Part shown: in pieces, positions 53,530-64,000 of the stretch
Layout of the letters: each line of letters starts with the position of its first letter
How positions within the stretch are numbered: the stretch's first letter is position 1
Source of the DNA: Ianthella basta
Lineage: Eukaryota > Porifera > Demospongiae > Verongiida > Ianthellidae
Length of the DNA: 64,000 nt
Direction: 5' to 3'
Assembly: GCA_964019415.1 (NCBI GenBank)
Contig: OZ025886.1
Location: 1,425,384-1,489,383, forward strand
Program-made: the position numbers and the translations under genes
Notes under the pieces: generated by a model
Told to the model about the DNA's origin: nothing
Seen by the model: the letters and a program-made list of their open reading frames with translations, nothing else
Database searches by the model: none

Positions 53530-56500
53530 ATGTCAAGGCGTGCTGCTCTAGTTTGCAATTGCTGTGAGATGCACGCCCTGTGTGATCAACTGCGTCTCGT
53601 ACGACCTTCCACTGCAGTGCTGTTAGCTGTTGCCTTGCTCATCACCGGGCAGCCGGAGTTCGCTGATGATCTCCAGTCTCCTGTATTGAGAGAAGCGCAG
53701 ATTGTTGGGGTTCAGGTGCGTGTGAGTTGGGATTTCTGGGAGCCTACGGACAGTTGCTCCGGGGGGATTTTCGAGCTGGCCTACCTGGAAGGATGCGACT
53801 CGCAGCCGTCGACTAATGGCACTTTCGCGTGCACTATACCTTGCTACGAGAGCTCCGCCACTGTTCCTCTAATAGGGCCGGAGGTGGAAAGTGACAGGTC
53901 CTACAGCTTTTACCTTCGAGTCCGGTGTAACAGGCGAGTGGATGACAGGTATTCTTACTCCTACTCCTACTATTACAGTGAAGAATTCGAAACCGTTGAA
54001 GTTACAACCAACTACTCTGCACCACTATGCATCCACGGCAACTCTTCACTTATTGGAACATTCATTGAACTAGGGGCATCCAGCATCTTCACTGGATTTA
54101 CTCCACCTTTCCGTGACTGCTTCACAGACAGCCACTACAATATATCCGTTTCTCCAGGCTGCAGACGTGGTACAGAGACAATACTGTACACAACGAATAA
54201 GCTTGATTTTGTTATCACTGGCTTGGAGCCCAACACTTGGTACATGGTCAACGTGCAGGGATACTGCGATGGCCGGTGGATTGAATCGGTGGAGCCTTTG
54301 TGCAACAAAACTTTCAGTGTGCCCCTTGAAGTTGTTGCTATAACTGCTTCTTCTACCTCTGTGACTGTCCAGTGGAATACATATGAAGGCATGGAGAGTG
54401 AATGCAGTTCTGTGGCATCCTATACTGTTTACCTGTTCACTGACTCCTTTTTATTGGCATCTTTGACAGGCCAGTCTCCACTTTATGTGATGTCGGCTGC
54501 TGCCAACTCCACAATGGTAACTGTGGGAAGTCTAGAAGAGAACACTGAGTATTTTGTGTATCTGTATGCATCTTGCCTCTTCCCACTGGGAAGAAATGTG
54601 TTTGCAGAACAGATCTACAGGGCTACCACTTTTGTTCCCCTGTTTGAGATTTACAGTGTCACACCTAGTGTGAATGATGCTTATCTCACATGGACGGTGC
54701 CTCCATGCAATGAACCAACGTATGATGTTGTAGCTCAAGTTGGCTGCTCCGGTGGATCAGATGCAGCAGAAGTGGTACACAGAAGCACCAGGAACTATAC
54801 CACAATCAGTTCTCTCCTTCCTTACACATTCTATGATTTCACTGTCATAGCTCACTGCAATGCCACATATCAAACTCTTTCTCAGCGTGTTTGTGCTAGA
54901 ACTGATAGTGCTCCTCCAAGTATCACCAATACCTCAGCAGCGATTTCCATATTGTTCATCTCTTGGGAGAGGTCATCCTGCAACTCCTTCGTATACGAGA
55001 TCAACATCACCACTGGGTGTGAGACGATGCCTGACAGCAATGTTGAAGTATACAGGGTTTTCAATATTACTTCAGAAGGCGGACCAGCACAGCAACCAAC
55101 AAGTGATCCAGAGAGACAGGATGTGAACAGTTCGTCTAATCCACTCCCTTCACAGTACTCAACATCCGTTTTCGGTCTTCTACCTGGCACAGTCTATGGT
55201 GTGAAAATCCGTTCTTATTGTGCAGGGGAGTCTCACGTTACTGGGTACTCTGATGTGACTTGTGCTATGACGATGGAGCCTGACATTGAGTGCAATTCAT
55301 CTGTGCCATTTTTTGCACTTTCTCAGAATAGTGACAGCCGGGTAGTGAGTAACCAGCTTGTTGCTGCCATTTTTGACCCCATATCAAATGGTAACACCTA
55401 TTTTGGGGTAGATCCAGAGGAGCAGTTGTTTCTACTCAAAGTCAATGTCCTTGGCTCCAGGGGTTTGCTGCCTTTTGGAAGTGATTATGGAGGAATGGAG
55501 TATGAGTATTCTTATAGTGATTCCTCCTACTATGGGTTGCAGTACACTCTTCCTAAGCCGCTGCCTTTCTTTGACGAAGATCACTCTATTTTGTACATTA
55601 ATGCTCGTGGTTTCATTTCCATTGGCGAGCCTTACCTCAACCCGTGGTCAATAACTCCTTTCCCCCTCACTGGTGATGTCCCAATGGTGGCTGCCTTCTG
55701 GTGGTGGTATTACACCAGAGCCCACATCCACAGCTACCAACAGGGCTCTAGTGAGTTTGATGATGCTGTGATCCGTGTGGTGGGAGATAGACTGCAGCAG
55801 TTCAATTCAGTGAACAGCACCTTCCGACCAGAAACTGTGGTTTCCATCACTTGGAGTCTGGTGAGTGTGCTGTAGTAGCACCATTTATCACACTATTCAT
55901 TGTTTAATTTAGCTCATTCGGTATTGGTGGGGGCTGACACACTAGTCTCGCTTCCAGACCCTATTCCATGTGCAATTGTGCAATAATAGGGCTATGTGCA
56001 AATTGTTTCTTCTATTTACCTCGCAGGACACTTCCTATTATGTGCAGTACACTACTCAAATGTGGATTGTGTCCAATGGCATCAGAACATTTGCAGTCAC
56101 CCTCTATGATGATGAGGACTGGGAATTCCCACATTGGTATAGTTCATACTCATTCAACCAACCAGTGATTGGGTATTCTGGTGGTGATTTCATCAACTTT
56201 GCCACTCTGAGCACAAACTTCTGGGAACTGAATGACACTGTGGGTAACACAGGGGTGAGAGGTGCATGGATCTTCCCCATGTTCGACCAGGGTGCTAACT
56301 ATGATGCTGAGGAGAGGTGCATGGAGTGGTACAATATAGAGCGATTCACCACACCTGCTAATCTTGTTTCTGAATCATCTCTTAATTCCTGCCCTTGTAC
56401 CTATCAACAAGCATTGAGAAACTGGCGGTGGAGGCGAGGCTTCAGGTCTGGAACTCGAGACCGCTGCACGTTTCTTTGGTGGCCACGACGTAATCGCTTT

Positions 56501-58489
56501 AGATGGGGAAGGGATCCTTTGGGCACCATTGAGTGCTGCTATGATGATTTTGGTAGCCTAATTGTTGGCAGACCAGATGGTGGAACCTCAAAGAAGTTCC
56601 ACTTCTACTATGAAGCTGTGGACCACATCAACAGAGACCTAGTGCCTTATCAGGATTGTTGCGTCAGGAGCTCAAGGACTGAACTTTGCAACAGATACTA
56701 CGAACTGAGAATTTCGGATGACTGTTCTCTCTTTAATGAGGCAGCATGTAAGTACGATGTGTACAGTACAAATGTAGTGTGTCTGTGACTGTGAGTTCTT
56801 TGTTCCTTGTACTTGAGTTGTGTTGTTGATGCATGCCTTCATTTAAATTTCCATCAATTATTCCTTTTCCTCTTGCACTTTCAGCTCGCAATTTTGGTGA
56901 TCCTCACTTTGACACATTTGATGGCCTCCGCTACACTTTCAACGGCAAAGGGGAGTTCTGGCTGGTGCAGACCACAGACGACTCTGTCAATATCCAGGTC
57001 AGACTGACTCCAGTGCAGGGTGGAGGAGCCACCATCATTTCTGCAGTGGCTGTTCAGTTTGAGGACAGCTCCAACTCTGCTGCCCAAGCTCGCATTTCAG
57101 GTGGCAGTGTGGAGGTAGAGATAGGAGGTGTTGCATACACGGCAGATGATGTGGAGAACACAACAAACATTGATGCAAATGGCAATATTGTGGAAGTGGG
57201 AGATGATGTTACAGCCCTCCAGAATGTGGTCTTCCTGCTGCAGAAGGACAGTGATTCATCTGGTATAGTGATCTCCTCTCTGAATGGCATCTCTGCCACT
57301 GTACGGCTGCAGGGCAGTACTGCCCTCTCTGTGTCTGCCAGTTTGAACATCAGGGCAGCAGAGAATACCACCAGGGGACTCCTTGGTGTCATCAATGGTG
57401 ATGAAAGTGATGACTTTACCCTACCAGATGGTACTTCTATCAACATTAACTCCACTGAAGAGAACGTTTACAACAACTTTGGACGGGAATGTTAGTCCAT
57501 TGTGCTGCATGAATAATACCTTTGTAGTAACTTCTACTCACAATGTTGTCTTGCTTTTGCTGTCCAGGGCGAACTCAGGTTGCTGAGAGTCTCTTCACGT
57601 ATGGTGTTGGTGAAAGTCATGCTGACTTCAATGATGACAGCAGTTACACTCCTGTGTTTGGAGTTGATCCAGATAGTGTGCCTGGAAATGTGAAGGCTGC
57701 CTGTGGCGACAATAGGGAGTGTCTGTTTGATTTTGCTCAGACTCAAGACATGGATTTTGCGATGTCCACAATGACTGAGGTAGAAGACCAAGAGGAGTTG
57801 AAAAAGATTCTTAGTGAGTGTAGCACCAATTTATAGCCAGCATCTTCAGTCTACTACTGAAAAAGGCTACGTACAAGCATGTGTAGTTCATCTCTATAAC
57901 CTCTTCTCCACCCACAGGTGCTGTTCCTCCAAAGATTGTTGGTCCTACCACTATTCGAGTCACAGCTGGTGAAGCAGTCACTGTGGAGTACAACAGCAAC
58001 GGAACACTCTCATTACAAGTAAACTCCACTAGACCAAATTCATTTCTGTTTGCTTATGTTGTGCTCTTTAATCTGCTTCTACTGCCTTCTCCAGTTTCCT
58101 TACCCTCCCAACCTGTCCATGGTGGATGGCATGCTGGTGTGGAACACACCTCCCAGAAGGGCCCCCACTGAACCAATCCGAATTCTGGCTTACGACGCTG
58201 CAGCCAACACAACCACCACTCTGTCCCTCTCTGTCATTGTCTGTGGGTGTGCTGAGGGTGGGTCATGCGTGCAAGTGACCACACCCAACTTTGATGTGAA
58301 CAACTACTACCAGGAGCAGTGCATGTGCAGTGCTGCCTACGAGGGAGACTTCTGTGAGGAGGATGTCGATGGCTGCAGAGAGAACCCCTGCCAGGACCCA
58401 TCCCTCTGTGAAGATTCACCAGCACCTGCTGTGGGGTTTGTTTGCACTGGATGCCTAGAGGGATACAGTCTGAATGGGAGCATATGTGA

Positions 58490-58552
<63 letters not shown>

Positions 58553-61500
58553 TGAGCTTGCAAATTCATGCTAGGGGTGCCTCTGGACAGGGATCATAAT
58601 GTTGCTTGTGTGTTTGGTATGGGTGTGGTGTGTTTACAGTACCTGCAAGTGTAGAATTCTAATCCAACTTGCCCTTACTTCCTTGACAACTTCTTTGTGT
58701 ACTTAACAACTGATGATATTCATTGACTAGTGTGTCAGTATGCATGACATTCATGAGTGGGGTGGGATCACAGTTGGTGGCCAAGGATTTGTGCAGTTTG
58801 TGATCAGACTTCATGTTAGCTGTCAAAGTCTGCTAGATAGTCACTATATAGTAAGGTTCCAATGTCAGGTGACAGAGTCAGTCAGTCATCTACTTTTCAT
58901 TCCCTAGTATTTATATGTAGTAGGCACCAAGTCCATGAGGAGAAGAGTAACATTGTAAGTACCGTATATGTACAAATTTTCGCGGGATGTATATTTCGCA
59001 AATGCCCCTTTCCTGACAATTTTCGCGATTTTAATTTTGCGAATGGCTCCCTTTGTGTGCAAGAGCAGGAGCAGTCCTTCAGCGTGAATGGAGAAGCGGA
59101 AGCAGCCAAGATCCTTACGTGGTGGCAGTCCAGAAAAACGGCCTGACTGTGGGACATGTTCTGTGCACCATACCCTGCCTTTGCTCTGTGTTTGCTTGGC
59201 GCAGTGGCTCGATAGTATGCACAATTACTGGAGCGTTGATTACTTGAACTGGCAAGTCCTCGGTAAAGACATCTACGGTCTTGAAGTAATCTTTGATCGT
59301 CTTCTTGGGCCATTCCGCACAATAGAAACGTGTGTTTACTACACACTTATCCATTTAAGGCCTTTCCTACATGCATATTGCCCTGGGAAATTGTAAGAAT
59401 CTTCGCGATTTTAATTTCGCGAACCTTCACAGAATTGTGAAATTTGCAAAAATAGCATCCTGCGAAAATTTGTACGTATACGGTATCATTGTTCAGGTAC
59501 ACACACAGGTAGTCCTCTGGGTGTACTAATGTGATTGGAGACGTACTCAGTGTACAAATAATTATAGGAGGAAATGGAAGAATAGATTCAAGGATGTTGC
59601 ATTCATTCTCAGCATCCTCCATTTTGTATTAACCCCATCCTCCTGCAGACATTGATGAATGTGCTTCTTCAGCCTACTGCCCGGCAAATTCCACCTGTGC
59701 CAACCAGCCTGGATCATTTGAGTGCTTCTGTGACTTGGGTTACATCATGCAGAATTCACTCTGTGTTGGTGAGTACGCAACTCTGCCCCAACTCTTTAGT
59801 GACTCTCATCACTTACCATGTATCCCTGTTTGCAGATGTTGATGAATGTGCCGAGAGCCGTTCTCTATGTGGTGATACTATGAGATGTGTCAACACTGAT
59901 GGAGGCTACCGGTGTGACTGCTATCCAGGGTTCACAGAGAATGATGCTGGGATGTGCACAGGTGAGGTGCAGAACCTTGCTCTAAGGTGTTAAATAAAGC
60001 AGTGTTGTTAGTCTATGATTATCTCTGCCCTCAAGTATGGGGGCACTTAACCTTCGATCAGTGAGCTTATCAGTATGACACAGTGATACTCTGTGACCAG
60101 TGGTATGTTATACCATTTGGGCCCCATGCCTCTTACATGCTCCCTATATAATTATCTTCAGCTGTGGAGACCTGCTCTGCACAGTGCCCCGGTGGGGAGT
60201 GTGTGGTTGGAGAGAATGGGGAAAGCACTTGTGTCTGCACCGCTGGGCAGTTCTTTGATGGATCAGCATGCACATGTGAGTAGTACCATGTTGTATGTTG
60301 TATGTTGTATGCGTGCTTGTTGGTGTGCAGGCGTGTGTGCTCTTACACTACTGTGCATGTACTAGTTATAACATGGCCATGAGGGCGCTGGCTGATTTAT
60401 CACACAAGGGTGTGAAGTGCCAAGTGCGATAAATTAGCTAAGCATCCATGTGGCCATGTTATAACTCATGGGGAGTTCGGACAATGTCCTGGGATTGTGC
60501 AATACCATGGCAAGCGGACCTTAATTGCATTACTGACATTCCACTTGCGTTTCTATGTATTAGCTCATTGTGCTCTAAGGACGAGTGTATCTACCCTGAG
60601 CCATGGCAGGGCCTTGTACTGCATCCATGCCCCTGGTATGACTTGTACGTACGTAGCCGAGGAGCCATATGGTCGATTGGCTTAGTTGTTGGACCGCTTT
60701 CAAGATTAAGTTGTTACAAGTTATCACAATGTTTCTTGGGGATTGCCAGGATGCTTTAGCAATTTCTAGCATCCTTAGCTGCTGTAGAACATGATAAATC
60801 ATGTACAGAATCAAAACAATCATATGGACGTGGTTGCCAATTGCACTCCTATTCATGATTGCAGAAGGAGTCAACCTATCAGTCTTGCAGTCCTGAAGTT
60901 GTCAATGACGACTCGCTACCAGCTTCTAAGGAGTCACTTCCACAGCAGCACTTGCTCAGTACTCCAGATTAGACTTGATCTGTCTCGTAGCTGGCATTAG
61001 TGAACACTTGTAGACCGGTGTTGTATAATGCTTGCAAATCTACCTACCTAGATGCTGGGGTACAGTGGGGAATGGTCCATTTTCTGAAACTCCTTGTCCA
61101 ACTGTGTGCTCAGAAATAAAGAAACAAGTGATGGAACATGTTTCTCACAATATATCTGCTCTTAGCTAGTATAGGCAAAATACACAGTAAGAGCAGCTAC
61201 TGTAATCGTAGAATTTATTGTGGGGCAAACATTTTGTGTTTCAAATGTTTGTGGGGCATAAATTTCATGGCCTGGGCTACCCACAAAATTGAAACCCCAC
61301 GAAATGTAACTGTGTACATTGTTATACTTAAACACAGCAGAATACAGAGTACCACACTTTGCCAAGTGAAGATCTTCTACATCTTTTCTCATTCTCCAAC
61401 ATTACTCTAGGCCTTCCAGACCAAACACACTGTAGTCTCGTTGACCCAATGATTCAGCTCCCTGGAAAAAAGAAGTGCGTTGCTGCAACCATGCCGTGAA

Positions 61501-63776
61501 GCAAACAGTTCTTGCATATTTACGGTCCAAACCTAGGACTAGCATTGGCGCTGTAGTGCTGGTAAGGTTGGTGCTTCCCCTTCGCACTCTGTGCAGCGCA
61601 GACCTCCGGCCATGTTCTCTTTTGCGATGGCCATGAAGGTAGTATAGCAGACGCTAGTGAGCTGCGTGAATCTGGAAGTCATTAGCTTCTTTCCGCTGTA
61701 GGAACCTCAGGAGAACCATCCCCCGCAGCTCCTATCAACACAAATGCCCCACGATTTCAGATGCAGACATATGCATCGTTTCAATATATTAGATGTATTA
61801 TATTAGTTACTACTGTGTTCTTTGTGCATAAATGTTCGTGGCCATAATTTTCATGGATGGAGGCTACCGCAAAAATTCCACACAACAAAACTTTCAACGA
61901 TTACGGTATGTCGGCCTTTTTTTGAATGCATGTGACCTTGACCAACCCCCTTGGCTAGAGTAGGGATGGGGATTTTTTGTTTCTTTGGCACTGATGTTCA
62001 TCTCTATATTTCATTGCAGTGTGCCCTGTTGGTCAATATGGGTTTAGCTGTGAGGGTACCTGCAACTGTGTCAATGCTGTTACTTGTGATCTAGAGGTTG
62101 GGTGCATCTGTGAGGCAGGGTGGACTGGACCCAACTGCAACCAAGGTGACTCACATGATACATTGACATTGCAATGAATGGTACTGTGAATACTGAGTAA
62201 AAGCAGTCTCAATTAGACAACACAACTTAGTAGGATGCATCTGTACAGTATATACGTAGGTAAGTTATATGCATGGACAGGTCCTTCACTTCTCATTGTC
62301 TCCTCTTGCAGTGATCAACAACTTTCCTCCTGTATTCAATCCATCCCTCCCAACAATGGTCACCATCTCTCATCGGCTTCAATTGGGTAGTATTGTGCTC
62401 ACCCTTGAGGCTACTGACAGAGATGTTCATCCTCTTGCACAGTCAGTTAGGTTCTACTTTGTACCTCTAATGGCACAGTATGCTAACATGTACAAGGATG
62501 GGTCCGAGTTCTTCGATCTCACCTCTGACACAGGGGACCTGGCCCTGCGCACTTTGCCAAGTGATGGTGGACGTTATCTACTGACAATTGTAGCAACAGA
62601 CAGAGCAGATGAACCACGATCCTCCACACCATTCAGGCTGGCAGTGGTATTTGAAGAGCCTGAGAATGAAGATGTAATTGAGCTGAACATTGAGGAAGGC
62701 TCCAATTCAGGGACGTCTGTAGGCAGGGCCTTGTGTAGTGACCTTGGGGAAGGCCAGACAGTGAGTGTTACTCCAGGGAACAATATTAGTCCGTTACAGT
62801 TAACACCTGATGGTCAAGTGTCCCTTGTAGGGACTGTGGATCATGAAACTGCTCCACTGTATGCCTTTGGCATTGATTGTATGGGAGCTGATGGCACGGT
62901 AGCATCTGCATCAGTGCTTGTGTACGTTGATGACATCAATGACAATTTCCCAGTGATAATGTACAGTGGGACGGTAATCGAAGTGTCTGAGAATAACATG
63001 GTTGATGCCACAATTGGCCAGGTTGAGTTTTCAGATGTAGATTCTGGTGACAATGGTCGTGTTGATGTCACAGTTAGACCAGCTGATACTCCAGTGCGTG
63101 TCACACCCAGTGGACAGATGCAACTCACCAAAGTGCTCAGTTATGAAGACCAGAACAGTTACACCTTCACACTTGTAGCACAGGACCGTGGAACACCCTC
63201 TCGCTTAGCCACCACACAGGAGATCACCCTCAATGTACTTGATGCCAACAAACCTCCACGGTTTGGAGCTCCTGCCTATGCAGTCCATCTTCCCGGTAAT
63301 GCTACTGTCACGGGAGTCCCACTGGTGAAGCTTTCAATAACCGATGATGACAGTGGAGTAGATGGTACCATAGTTGAGCTAACAGTGGACATCCCATGGC
63401 TGGTGGTTGACCTGAACATGCAACAGATCACACTCAGTCGCACTCCGCAAATTGGGTCAGACGATGTTACTCCCTACCTTACTGCTAGTGTTGACAATGG
63501 GGACAGTTCAGTGACGTACCTCAGAGGGACCCTCACTGCTACTGATGGGAGTGGCCTCAAAGCATCTGTTCCACTTTTCATTGTCCTCTTCCCAAAAGAA
63601 GCCCTCATCACAGTGGAGGTCTCCACCAACATCAGCCCGGATGACTTTGATGACACTGCAAGTACCATTACTAGAGTTTTCAGTGAGTCACTGAATCAGC
63701 GCACTATCAGGTCAGATGCTGAGGATTACCGATTTGCTGTTTTGTACACAAGACGCTCACCAAGTCGTGGAAACAG
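53530..63776 (+). CDS. Giant adhesion protein: FN3-like x5, NIDO, AMOP, VWD, EGF, cadherin (partial, 2,117 aa)
   Basis: Exons: 53530-55860, 56027-56747, 56885-57490, 57568-57813, 57918-58018, 58095-58491, 59649-59768, 59836-59961, 60162-60275, 62020-62145, 62312-63776; phases agree and the gene continues past the window. The start may instead be 53566, which places a hydrophobic signal (STAVLLAVALLITG) nearer the N terminus. Order: about five FN3-like repeats with paired Cys (residues 50-600); NIDO (about 625-870; LLPFGSDYGG); AMOP (about 880-1010; Cys-rich, SCPCTYQQAL, CCYD); VWD (1018-1220; FGDPHFDTFDG); EGF modules from about 1430, two of them calcium-binding (DIDEC, DVDEC); then cadherin repeats (1635-2117) with ATDRD, DINDNFP, DVDSGDNG and AQDRG calcium motifs. 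NIDO-AMOP-VWD is the MUC4-type core. Likely secreted or type I membrane; adhesive role inferred. Confidence 0.9.
58492..58551. repeat. (GT)n microsatellite forming the exon 6 donor of the adhesion gene
   Basis: Exon 6 ends TGTGAAG at 58491 and the intron begins GTGTGTGTGTGTGT, so about 30 GT dinucleotides are potential alternative donors. Confidence 0.9.
58962..59483. mobile_element. MITE with TA target site, intron 6 of the adhesion gene
   Basis: Ends CCGTATATGTACAAATTTTC and GAAAATTTGTACGTATACGG are inverted repeats bounded by TA. Both halves repeat TTTTCGCGATTTTAAT-like motifs. 522 bp with no coding capacity. Confidence 0.85.
60368..60466. repeat. Small foldback, intron 9 of the adhesion gene
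   Basis: GTTATAACATGGCCATG at the left pairs with CATGTGGCCATGTTATAAC at the right, with an inner pair around GATTTATC / GATAAATTAGC. Structure only; no family assigned. Confidence 0.65.
61200..61906. mobile_element. MITE with TA target site, intron 9 of the adhesion gene
   Basis: Ends CTGTAATCGTAGAATTT and the complement of CAACGATTACGG are imperfect inverted repeats flanked by TA. Subterminal halves share motifs such as ATAAATTTCATGG and ATAATTTTCATGG. About 707 bp, no coding capacity recognised. Confidence 0.7.
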
Positions 63777-64000
63777 GTCAGTCATGGTGTGAACTTTGCA
63801 TGATGTAAAGTGTTGTATATACTATGCTGTGTGTATTCAAGCATCCAAGCGTTCAAGCATTCATACATTTCATATTCTTCATTGTGATTGTATGCTGGTT
63901 AGAGGAATTTGCAAGCTGTGTAGTTTGTGCTGAGTCACATGTTATGACGCTGTGTTGAGGATTACCATTAGTTCACCAAAGACCCGGACCTCTTACCCGG
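63777..64000. other. Intron 11 of the adhesion gene, window end
   Basis: Follows the donor GTCAGTC after exon 11. No further exon was recognised before the window ends. Confidence 0.6.

Noticed and set aside
59180..59260. Possible tRNA gene from TGGCGCAGTGG (box A-like)
   Set aside because: No box B at proper spacing and no cloverleaf; it is internal to a MITE.

Overview
The window is animal (metazoan) nuclear DNA, not bacterial. Genes are split by GT-AG introns, intergenic DNA is rich in microsatellites and short inverted-repeat elements, and the protein families are typically animal (ABCG2, N4BP2, an FN3/NIDO/AMOP/VWD/EGF/cadherin adhesion protein). Modest introns, dispersed MITEs and the adhesion-protein architecture would fit a non-bilaterian invertebrate such as a sponge. 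The species is inference only.

Region 1 (about 1-38,000, all on the minus strand) is a tandem array of ABCG2-like half-transporter genes. I rebuilt four complete 15-exon genes by hand: A (975-8184), B (11974-20418), C (23494-31069) and D (31884-37981). A, B and C each give an uninterrupted 668-residue frame and D gives 677. Two decayed copies lie between them (about 8779-9206 and 21286-22660). A Helitron remnant (10461-11511) sits in the flank between A and B. Introns 1, 5, 10, 11 and 12 of the copies carry tandem repeats, (TG)n, (TCC)n or a 25-bp minisatellite, that start at or within about 15 nt of the splice donor. This positional pattern is the most unusual structural signal of the window.

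Region 2 (38,865-49,148, minus) is a 20-exon gene for N4BP2: CUE domain, P-loop polynucleotide-kinase-like domain, long disordered middle, DUF1771 and Smr domain. Its introns hold two G-rich minisatellites, CA tracts and two MITE-like elements.

Region 3 (50,031-53,127, minus) holds a full-length SRP (7SL) RNA gene and, directly upstream of it, a six-exon gene for a 220-residue Nudix-fold-like protein whose catalytic Nudix box is degenerate.

Region 4 (53,530 to beyond 63,776, plus) is the N-terminal 2,117 residues of a very large secreted or membrane adhesion protein. It has a signal peptide, about five cysteine-bearing FN3-like repeats, NIDO, AMOP, VWD, five EGF-like modules and at least four cadherin repeats. 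It is head-to-head with the Nudix-like gene, and its introns contain two MITEs with TA target sites and a small foldback.

Functionally the four large units are unrelated: xenobiotic or lipid efflux (ABCG array), nucleic-acid processing (N4BP2), protein targeting (SRP RNA) and cell adhesion. I found no tRNA gene, CRISPR array or autonomous transposon. All exon borders come from reading splice consensus and phase by eye; no transcript data were available.
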